Source: Ruminiclostridium sp. (GTDB taxonomy: Bacteria; Bacillota; Clostridia; Oscillospirales; Ruminococcaceae). Taken from it: a stretch of DNA of 64,000 nucleotides. Positions 1-6,301 of this stretch are shown piece by piece. The notes below the pieces were generated by a model, which searched no databases, was not told the DNA's origin, and saw only the letters and a program-made list of their open reading frames with translations. Each line of letters opens with the position of its first letter. Position 1 is the first letter of the stretch. The DNA is taken from positions 35,813 to 99,812 of the forward strand of contig JAFTVY010000051.1 in assembly GCA_017465545.1 (NCBI GenBank). Direction: 5' to 3'. The position numbers and the translations under genes were made by a program.

Positions 1-2
1 AC

Positions 3-215
3 GTAGAGCCGGGCGTAAGCGAGTTCTATCTCAACGCCAAGGAAGGCAACGATATAAGACGAGAGGTTTCAAAGCGCCTTGCGTCAAGAAATTACCCCTT
101 ACTTATGATGAAGTCCAGCGAGCTTACTCTTGAAGAAATATTCCTCAAGATAACCACCGGTGACATCTACGGCAACGTAGACGACGACAGCAACCAAAAG
201 AGCAAGAAAAAGTAA
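3..215 (+). CDS. ABC transporter ATP-binding protein, C-terminal fragment
   Basis: Only the last 70 codons are present; the gene begins before the window. The frame is open from base 3 and stops with TAA at 213-215. The fragment contains the stretch ELTLEEIFLKIT, typical of the C-terminal tail of Gld/NatA-type ABC-2 ATPases just after the nucleotide-binding domain, and ends in a lysine-rich tail. No Walker or signature motif is in view. The following genes (ABC-2 permease, GldG-like protein, DUF4340 protein) are the usual partners of such an ATPase, so it probably energises that exporter. The assignment rests on the tail motif and the context. Confidence 0.72.
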   Translation, partial: VEPGVSEFYLNAKEGNDIRREVSKRLASRNYPLLMMKSSELTLEEIFLKITTGDIYGNVDDDSNQKSKKK

Positions 216-236
216 CACGAAAGGAGAAAATAAAAA

Positions 237-941
237 ATGCTTGCAATATTTAAAAGAGAGCTGAAAGCATATTTCACATCTCCTTTAGGATATGTGTTCC
301 TTGCTATCTTCTACGCCTTTTCAGGCATATTCTTCTGGATGTTCTCCCTTGAGATGGGAACAACCGATTTATCAACCGCATTCCTTCTGATGTTTATTGT
401 ACTTATGGTGTTCGTACCCTTACTTACAATGAGACTTCTGTCCGAGGACAAGAAGCAGAAGACAGACCAGCTGACCTTAACGGCACCCATAAGCCTTTTC
501 GGTATCGTAATGGGCAAGTTTTTAGCCGCATACGCTATCTTTGCGGCAGGCGTTGCAGTAATGCCCGTTTATGGCTTTGTAATGTCCAGCTTTGCAAAGG
601 TTTCCTGGCTTCCTATATGGGGCAATACCTTAGGACTCTTACTACTCGGCGGTATCTTCGTATCAGGCGGACTTTTCGTATCCGCACTTACCGAAAACCA
701 GATGATAGCCGCAATCGGTGGCTTCTTCATTAACCTTATGGTACTCCTTCTTGATACCCTTATCGGAATGATACCCTCAGGTATTGTAAAAACAGTTCTT
801 GGCAGTATATCCATCTATTCAAGATATGCAGAAATCACAAACGGAATATTCAGTTTATCAAGTGTTATCTTCTTCTTAAGCGTAACCTTTATATTCTTAT
901 TCCTCACCGTCAGAGTGCTTGAAAAGAAGCGCTGGGCGTAA
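237..941 (+). CDS. ABC-2 type permease, GldF-like
   Basis: This 234-residue integral membrane protein has six evident hydrophobic segments (about residues 16-36, 48-66, 90-112, 128-150, 156-178 and 205-226). It starts with the motif FKRELKAYFTSPLGY, typical of ABC-2 permeases of the GldF/NosY group. The start ATG follows an AAAGGAG Shine-Dalgarno site. It lies 21 bp after the ATPase tail and 21 bp before the GldG-like gene, so the set is an operon. The permease would form the membrane channel of the transporter; the substrate is unknown. In Bacteroidetes the homologous complex supports gliding, but in Clostridia no gliding role is established. Confidence 0.85.
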   Translation: MLAIFKRELKAYFTSPLGYVFLAIFYAFSGIFFWMFSLEMGTTDLSTAFLLMFIVLMVFVPLLTMRLLSEDKKQKTDQLTLTAPISLFGIVMGKFLAAYAIFAAGVAVMPVYGFVMSSFAKVSWLPIWGNTLGLLLLGGIFVSGGLFVSALTENQMIAAIGGFFINLMVLLLDTLIGMIPSGIVKTVLGSISIYSRYAEITNGIFSLSSVIFFLSVTFIFLFLTVRVLEKKRWA

Positions 942-962
942 TCTAAGGAAAGGAGTAATATA

Positions 963-2513
963 ATGAGTAACAACGAAAAGAAAAATATCGCATCAGAAGA
1001 AGCTGTGAAAACAGAAAAGAAGGCAAAGGGCAAAGGCTCTGTAAACCCCTTCAGAAACAAGAAGCTGAAATACGGCGGCTTATCCGTATTATTCACAGTT
1101 ATCTGCATCGCAATAGTAGTACTTATAAACGTGGTAATAACCCTGCTCGGCGAAAGATTCTCCGTACAGGCCGACCTTACCGATTCAGGTCTTTATTCGA
1201 TAGAAGACAGCTCCGCAGAATACCTTTCAAAGGTGGAGGACGATATAGTTATCACCGTTACAAACGAAGAGGGTAAATTCACGGGCGCAGGCGAGTATTT
1301 CTATCAGACCAACGAAATTCTTAAAAAGATTGCAAATTGCAATGACAGATTCACCTTAAACTACGTGGACGTTATTTCAAATCCCGGCTTCCAGGCAAAC
1401 TATAAGGAGACTATCTCCTCAAACCAGATACTTGTAGAAAGCAAAAGCACAAAGCGTGTAAAGGTGCTGACTCAGGAGGATTATCTGGCAATTACCTATA
1501 ACCAGCAGTATTTACAGTACGGCTACTACCAGATAGACAAGGTAGAAGCAAACTGTGAGCAGGCAACGGTATCTGCAATTATGAACGTTTCCGATAAGAA
1601 CCCCATAAAGGTAGCCGTACTTACAGGCTTCGGCGAAACAAAGAATCAGGTACTTGAAGAGCTGCTCAATATGAACAGCTATATTATTGAAGAAATCGAC
1701 ATCACTCTTACAGATAAGATAAGCGAGGAATACACCTTCGTATTCAGCTTTGGTCCTACCAAGGATTATTCTGTAGAGGTAATCAACAAGATCGATACCT
1801 GGCTTGACAACAACGGCAAGTTCGGTAAGAACTTCATTTATGCCGCTAACCCCAAGCTTGGCGATTCTCCCAACATCGACGGTCTCCTTGACGACTGGGG
1901 ACTGAAGGTAGAAAAGGGACTGCTCTATCAGACTGATGACAAGTACGCTTATCAGACAAGAAGAACCTATCAGGTGTTAAAGCTTGAAAGCTCTGACTAC
2001 GACGTGCTCACCAACGATTCACCTATTCACGGTGACAACCTTGGCGCAGTTATCCCTAAGTGGGAAGGCTATGGCAATATGCAGACGCAGATTCTTCTTT
2101 CTACTCACTCAGGCGCAGTTATAAAACCTCAGGATGCAGGCGACAACTGGGAACCCGGCGAAGATGACGTAAGAAAATCCTACGGTGTTATCGTACAGTC
2201 TGCAAAGACAAGATTCGAGGGTGGTAATATCCCCGTTTCAAGCCGTATAATTACCCTTGGCGGTATGGAGCTTCTTAACGTTTCCTTCCTCACCTCTCCT
2301 CAGGTAAATAACGCTCAGTTCATTATGAACATCTTCAACGTAAGCTGTGACAAGGAAGAGGGCATCACACTCACTCCCAAGTCATACCAGTCAACTACCT
2401 ATGAAATCACACAGGCACAGAAGACAACTTTAGTGGTTATCTTTATAGCAATTCTTCCCCTTGCACTTATCGTTGCAGGTATCATCATCTGGGCAAGAAG
2501 AATCCACAAGTAA
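963..2513 (+). CDS. GldG-like ABC transporter auxiliary protein
   Basis: The protein has 516 residues with a charged cytoplasmic N-terminus, one membrane segment near residues 38-62, a long extracellular region and a second membrane segment near 488-510 followed by a short basic tail. This is the layout of the GldG / ABC_transp_aux family. Motifs such as LTGFGE (about 219-224) and the ALSL-type sensor-like beta/alpha fold are compatible with that family. It starts 21 bp after the permease behind AAGGAG. It probably acts as a fixed extracytoplasmic subunit of the ABC-2 complex. No catalytic motif is visible and the cargo is unknown. Confidence 0.8.
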   Translation: MSNNEKKNIASEEAVKTEKKAKGKGSVNPFRNKKLKYGGLSVLFTVICIAIVVLINVVITLLGERFSVQADLTDSGLYSIEDSSAEYLSKVEDDIVITVTNEEGKFTGAGEYFYQTNEILKKIANCNDRFTLNYVDVISNPGFQANYKETISSNQILVESKSTKRVKVLTQEDYLAITYNQQYLQYGYYQIDKVEANCEQATVSAIMNVSDKNPIKVAVLTGFGETKNQVLEELLNMNSYIIEEIDITLTDKISEEYTFVFSFGPTKDYSVEVINKIDTWLDNNGKFGKNFIYAANPKLGDSPNIDGLLDDWGLKVEKGLLYQTDDKYAYQTRRTYQVLKLESSDYDVLTNDSPIHGDNLGAVIPKWEGYGNMQTQILLSTHSGAVIKPQDAGDNWEPGEDDVRKSYGVIVQSAKTRFEGGNIPVSSRIITLGGMELLNVSFLTSPQVNNAQFIMNIFNVSCDKEEGITLTPKSYQSTTYEITQAQKTTLVVIFIAILPLALIVAGIIIWARRIHK

Positions 2514-2529
2514 TATAAGAGGATAACAA

Positions 2530-4014
2530 ATGAAAAAGAACGCAAAAATTCTTATAGCATCAGCGGCAGGAATTGCGGTACTCGGTGCCGCAACCCTTGC
2601 TCTCGTGCTTACAAATCCCGTGGAGGACGTGACAAGTAGTACCTCCTCCGAGCAGTCAACAAAGGTGTCTGTATTCTCCTATAAAACGGACGATATACTT
2701 TCCCTTACAATAAAGAACGAAACAGACGAGTTCACCATTGACCGTTTAGGCAGCCAGAAGTGGGGCACAAAGGATATCCCCGAGGAATACGGCGATAATA
2801 CCGCCTATGGTACGGCAATGGATAACGCAGGTGCGATAGAGGCTAAGATGCTGGTCGAGGAGAATGCTCAGGATCTTGCAAGGTACGGCTTTGATAAGCC
2901 TACGGCAACCATCTCAATGACCTTCAAGGATGACAAGCACGAGCCGGTAAAATGCATCGTCGGTATGAAGAATTTAGGTGAAAAGGCGTGGTACTTCAAG
3001 ACAGAGGACAGCAATACGGTTTACCTTGTATCAGACAGCAAGCTTACCTTTGCTTTTACTGAGGAGCTTGACTACGTTCAGCTTTCAGAACTTGTTCCCA
3101 CCTACGACTCTCAGAACGATTCTGTGGACCGTGTCCGTATCGAAAGACCTGACTTCGATAAGGATTTAGTTCTCGATAAGCTCCCTGAACAGCCTGACAA
3201 GGAATTCAAGGAGGTATACGTATCATATGCAATGTCCAGCCATAATAACGCCCTTGCGGACGATGAAAAGGATATGGACGTAGTATACGGATTATTCGGC
3301 ATTTCCGCTACCGACGCCGTAGCTGTAAAGCCTACGGAGGAGGATAAGAAAAAGTACGGCTTTGATTCTCCCTCAGGTACGGTAACTATGGTAAAGAACG
3401 GCAGCGAGGTCACAAAGCTCTATATCGGCGCTCCCCTCTATCATATCGAAACAAATGAGGAGACGGGCAAGGAAGCAAAGACTGTAATCGGCTATTACGG
3501 TATGCTTTCAGACAAGGACGTTATATACGTATTCGCTCCCGACAGCCTCCCCTGGCTTACGGTAGAGCCTGAAGCTATCCTTCACAGACTTTTCCTTATG
3601 CCCTATATCTACTATGTGGATGACGTAACGATAAAGAATGCCGAGGGCGAGGAATTCGTATTCACTATCGTTGGTGACGCTGACGAAAACAGCATCGAAT
3701 ACGATGGCAAGCCCGTTTCTGATAAGGCAAAGTTCAAGAGCTTCTATCAGTATCTTATAGCGGCATACGCAGAGGAATTATACAACGATCCCCTCACTCC
3801 CGATAATAAATTCTTAGGTGGCTTCAGCTACGATTATCGTGAAGAAAACAGACAGGATGACGTGGTGGAATTCTATTCCTCCGAGCAGGACAGAACCTGC
3901 ATCATCGTTGTAAACGGCGACGTAAGATACAAGGTACGTCAGATGTACTGCACAAGACTTATGCAGAATCTGGACGCTATGATTAACGGTGGCGAGATCT
4001 ATCAGGACTTCTGA
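2530..4014 (+). CDS. DUF4340 domain protein of Gld-type ABC operon
   Basis: This 494-residue protein has an N-terminal hydrophobic anchor (about residues 5-27) and an otherwise soluble extracellular body. The body carries repeated units of DUF4340 type: lines such as DILSLTIKNETDEFTI and later YGFDKPTATISM or YGFDSPSGTVTM recur, pointing to duplicated beta-rich domains. It begins 16 bp after the GldG-like gene behind AGAGGATAA. DUF4340 proteins routinely follow gldF/gldG-like genes in Firmicutes and Bacteroidetes, which supports a role as surface component of the same complex. Molecular function is not known. Confidence 0.8.
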   Translation: MKKNAKILIASAAGIAVLGAATLALVLTNPVEDVTSSTSSEQSTKVSVFSYKTDDILSLTIKNETDEFTIDRLGSQKWGTKDIPEEYGDNTAYGTAMDNAGAIEAKMLVEENAQDLARYGFDKPTATISMTFKDDKHEPVKCIVGMKNLGEKAWYFKTEDSNTVYLVSDSKLTFAFTEELDYVQLSELVPTYDSQNDSVDRVRIERPDFDKDLVLDKLPEQPDKEFKEVYVSYAMSSHNNALADDEKDMDVVYGLFGISATDAVAVKPTEEDKKKYGFDSPSGTVTMVKNGSEVTKLYIGAPLYHIETNEETGKEAKTVIGYYGMLSDKDVIYVFAPDSLPWLTVEPEAILHRLFLMPYIYYVDDVTIKNAEGEEFVFTIVGDADENSIEYDGKPVSDKAKFKSFYQYLIAAYAEELYNDPLTPDNKFLGGFSYDYREENRQDDVVEFYSSEQDRTCIIVVNGDVRYKVRQMYCTRLMQNLDAMINGGEIYQDF

Positions 4015-4097
4015 TAACGGCACTTCACGGCAAGCCCGAAATAATCGCACACGGGCATTGCTTTATAAACACCGTTTGTGCGGCGGTGGAGGTATAT

Positions 4098-4376
4098 ATG
4101 ACACAGCAGGAATTTTTCAGCTATAAGGGATTTCCCCTTGTGAGAAAGGGTAACGAGCTTTATTTCGGCAATATGTCAGATAAGTTTGTAGCTATGCTGA
4201 CAATCTTATCTACACGCAAGGTCAAGGATCTTGAAATTGCTGATAAGACAAGAGTTCAGCTCATGCACACAGATCCCACAGTACCCGTAACCGAGCTTAT
4301 TGCAAAGACCAGCGAAAGAGGAAGCCTCTACGAGGCTCTCGACGTTGCAAGCATCTGGCTTGAAAAGTATAACTGA
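4098..4376 (+). CDS. small conserved-looking protein of unknown function
   Basis: The product is about 92 residues, acidic/basic balanced, with no signal peptide or membrane segment. I chose the ATG at 4098 because GGAGG at 4089-4093 sits directly before it; a GTG at 4086 would overlap that site. The sequence starts MTQQEFFSYKGFPLVRKGNE and has a hydrophobic core (FVAMLTILSTRKV). I do not recognise the family. A rho-independent terminator follows immediately, so it is the last gene of its transcript or a single-gene unit. The 80-bp gap after the DUF4340 gene suggests it may be transcribed with that operon. Confidence 0.7.
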   Translation: MTQQEFFSYKGFPLVRKGNELYFGNMSDKFVAMLTILSTRKVKDLEIADKTRVQLMHTDPTVPVTELIAKTSERGSLYEALDVASIWLEKYN

Positions 4377-4390
4377 TAAATAAGAAACCG

Positions 4391-4420
4391 CCCGTGCTAT
4401 TTAGCACGGGTTGTTTTTGT
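4391..4420 (+). terminator. rho-independent terminator after the small ORF
   Basis: A perfect 8-bp stem (CCCGTGCT at 4391-4398 pairing with AGCACGGG at 4403-4410), loop ATTT, is followed by TTGTTTTTG. It ends the Gld-type operon or the small gene. Confidence 0.9.
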
Positions 4421-4466
4421 CTGATAGGTAATCAGATTAAGGTTTTTCTTGCACAACGTTGAATTT

Positions 4467-4598
4467 TATGATATAATAACCACATGTGGTTATTATATAT
4501 TTATTTCAATTGTCCTCGCAGATTCGCAAATCGGAGATTTGCTTCCTGCGGATCGGACGATTATACCATAACCTTGCGGTTATGATATAATAACCACA
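4467..4598. repeat. structured intergenic element with 18-bp direct repeats
   Basis: An 18-bp sequence TATGATATAATAACCACA occurs at 4467-4484 and again at 4581-4598. The first copy lies inside a perfect 28-bp palindrome (4471-4498). Between the copies is a nested hairpin: GCAAATC (4526-4532) with GATTTGC (4536-4542), outer arms CGCAG/CTGCG and GTCC/GGAC (4512-4558). Another 7-bp hairpin with loop TTGC lies at 4567-4584. Both repeat copies contain an extended -10 hexamer, so the element may be two promoters around an insertion or a small mobile-type element with a target duplication. Confidence 0.6.
4583..4591 (+). promoter_or_regulatory. extended -10 promoter for the nucleotidyltransferase gene
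   Basis: TGATATAAT (TGn plus TATAAT at 4586-4591) lies 24 bp before the GTG at 4615. The same nine bases occur at 4469-4477. No good -35 precedes the proximal copy; TTGCAC at 4449-4454 is 17 bp from the distal TATAAT. Confidence 0.45.
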
Positions 4599-4614
4599 AA
4601 CGGATAAAAAAGAG

Positions 4615-5400
4615 GTGAGCCATATCACACAGCAGGAAATGAATATCCTTGTTCCGAAAAAGCTGAAGGAAATAGAAAAGGATGAAAATATAAAGATATT
4701 ATATGCGGTAGAATCAGGTAGCAGGGCATGGGGCTTTGCTTCTCCCGACAGTGATTACGACGTGCGATTTATCTATAAACGCCACAGGCGTGATTACCTG
4801 CAACTGAATGAGCAACGGGACGTGATAGAATTGCCTATCGACGATACCTGGGACGTGAATGGATGGGATCTTGATAAGACCTTAAGACTTCTTTACTGCT
4901 CAAACCCGACTCTCTTTGAATGGCTCGGCTCACCGATATGCTATTATGATGCAGATTTCAAAAATAAGCTCGCTCCTCTTATGAAGGAATATTTTTCGGT
5001 AAAAAAGGGTATGTGCCACTATCTTGGTATGGCAAAGAAAAATATAAAAGTATTCCTTCAGGGTGAAGAGGTGATACCGAAAAAGTACTTCTACGCTTTA
5101 AGACCTGTCTTGGCGTGTATGTGGATGTACGAAAAACAGACTCCGCCACCGGTGCTTTTTGATGAGCTGGCAGGGGCGGTACTGCCTGAATATCTGAAGC
5201 CGCATGTGAACCGACTTCTTGATATAAAGATGAATATGCCTGAAAAGGGCATTATAAAGCCGATAAAGGAGATAAACGATTTTCTTGATGAGGCTGTAAT
5301 CAGGTTTGAAGAAATTGCGAAGAATATCCCCGACGAACGTAAAAGCTGGGATATGCTGAACGATTTCTTTTATGAACAAACGGAAAATGACTTTTGTTAA
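4615..5400 (+). CDS. YcgL/COG3541-type nucleotidyltransferase
   Basis: The product is 261 residues. Residues 35-49 carry the nucleotidyltransferase signature GSRAWGF followed by DSDYD, so D47 and D49 are the likely metal-binding aspartates. This matches the COG3541 (YcgL/RlaP) branch of the polymerase-beta superfamily; its substrates are uncertain. The start is open: GTG at 4615 has little Shine-Dalgarno support, while GAGGTGA at 4612-4618 is ideally spaced for an ATC at 4624, and an ATG lies at 4639. Homologues usually start shortly before the helix ending at the GSR motif, so all three fit. A small lipoprotein gene follows 15 bp later. Confidence 0.8.
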   Translation: MSHITQQEMNILVPKKLKEIEKDENIKILYAVESGSRAWGFASPDSDYDVRFIYKRHRRDYLQLNEQRDVIELPIDDTWDVNGWDLDKTLRLLYCSNPTLFEWLGSPICYYDADFKNKLAPLMKEYFSVKKGMCHYLGMAKKNIKVFLQGEEVIPKKYFYALRPVLACMWMYEKQTPPPVLFDELAGAVLPEYLKPHVNRLLDIKMNMPEKGIIKPIKEINDFLDEAVIRFEEIAKNIPDERKSWDMLNDFFYEQTENDFC

Positions 5401-5415
5401 ACTGGAGGTATTCTT

Positions 5416-5820
5416 ATGAAAAAGAAACTAAGCTTTGTACTTGTTGCCTTGCTCTGCCTCGGTATGCTTACCGCTTGTAATCAGGGCTTTTATTGTAATC
5501 ATTGCGGCGCTGATAAGCTTATATCGGGAGAAGCAAACAGAATGCTTATAGGCTCTGTGGATATTGATCTTTGCGACAAGCACAAGAGCGAATTTCTCGA
5601 AGGTACGGAAAGTATCTCCGTCGATGATCTGCTTGGCAGACTTGATACAAACGAAGCTGTGAAAGTAAGAACTGTAGGTGGCGACACTGATATAATCAAA
5701 ACAGAGGACGGGTATAAAGTCGGGGATACGATTATTGATAGCAGGGAAGAGCTGAAGGAGTTTCTGAAAAATTGTTACTACGGCGGCAATAGCGGAAAAA
5801 TTTTATCTGTCACAGCTTAA
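5416..5820 (+). CDS. small lipoprotein with zinc-ribbon-like cysteines
   Basis: This is a 134-residue protein with a lipoprotein signal peptide: KKK, a hydrophobic stretch, and lipobox LTAC with the lipidated Cys at residue 21. Directly after the lipobox come C27-x2-C30 and later C53-x2-H56, a zinc-knuckle-like arrangement that is unusual on the cell surface. The rest is acidic and beta-rich. It begins behind GGAGG 15 bp after the nucleotidyltransferase gene, so the two are probably cotranscribed. I do not recognise a family. A strong terminator lies about 95 bp downstream. Confidence 0.75.
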   Translation: MKKKLSFVLVALLCLGMLTACNQGFYCNHCGADKLISGEANRMLIGSVDIDLCDKHKSEFLEGTESISVDDLLGRLDTNEAVKVRTVGGDTDIIKTEDGYKVGDTIIDSREELKEFLKNCYYGGNSGKILSVTA

Positions 5821-5915
5821 AGCGGTTTGCTGTCCGGAGTGTTTGGGGAAAAGTTGCGGATATGCAGAATTTTACAAAGTTGCAGACCAATCGCCCTGGG
5901 CGGTTAATAGTTTTT

Positions 5916-5946
5916 AAAAGGCGTTCAATGAACGCCTTTTTGTTGT
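5916..5946 (+). terminator. rho-independent terminator after the lipoprotein gene
   Basis: An 11-bp stem AAAAGGCGTTC (5916-5926) pairs with GAACGCCTTTT (5930-5940) around the loop AAT, followed by TGTTGTTG. The stem also begins with A-runs, so it may work in both directions. Confidence 0.85.
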
Positions 5947-6077
5947 TGAATTGAAATTTGACGGCGTGCCGCCGCTCCCAATTCCGCCTTCGGCGGCGGG
6001 GCGTAGTTTATAATATTGTGATAATATTGCCATAAATACCGATGAAAATGGGATTTGTAATGCCTTGCCCACAAAAA

Positions 6078-6160
6078 TTTATAGGGGAAATGTAGGGGGC
6101 GGCCTCCCGGACGCCCCGCATAAATCATCGCAATTTTTATTGGTACATTTCCCCGATAAA
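6078..6160. repeat. 83-bp inverted-repeat element
   Basis: The arms TTTATAGGGGAAATGTA (6078-6094) and TACATTTCCCCGATAAA (6144-6160) are inverted repeats with one mismatch in 17. Inside lies a GC-rich hairpin GGGGCG (6096-6101) / CGCCCC (6112-6117) in an otherwise AT-rich spacer. The layout resembles a miniature inverted-repeat or other dispersed intergenic repeat. No transposase is near, and the copy number cannot be judged from one window. Confidence 0.6.
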
Positions 6161-6220
6161 CCGCAATTTGTACAATATATTTTTAAAATAGTAAATTTCT
6201 ATCTTCTTTCATTCCGCCTA

Positions 6221-6249
6221 TTGACGGAAACGATTACATATGTTAAACT
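6221..6249 (+). promoter_or_regulatory. promoter with overlapping cre-like operator, GH3 gene
   Basis: TTGACG (6221-6226) and an extended -10 TGTTAAACT (6241-6249) are 17 bp apart. Bases 6224-6238 (ACGGAAACGATTACA) match the CcpA cre consensus WTGNAANCGNWNNCW at every fixed position except one T. A LacI-family repressor site is an equal possibility. Placement between -35 and -10 fits repression of a sugar-hydrolase gene. Confidence 0.5.
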
Positions 6250-6301
6250 AAAGCTACGATATTAAAACAATCCCAATAATACCGAAAGGAATTTTACTAT
6301 T

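Larger units (their letters stand above)
5821..6301. other. 480-bp intergenic region without a gene
   Basis: The stretch holds a terminator (5916-5946), a GC-rich hairpin (CCGCC/GGCGG around 5984-5995), an inverted-repeat element (6078-6160) and the promoter of the GH3 gene (6221-6249). The open frame at 6065-6265 crosses the inverted repeat, has no Shine-Dalgarno site and no family likeness, so I do not call it a gene. Confidence 0.7.

Noticed and set aside
6065-6265. 66-residue open frame in the intergenic region
   Set aside because: It crosses the inverted repeat and the GH3 promoter and has no ribosome-binding site.
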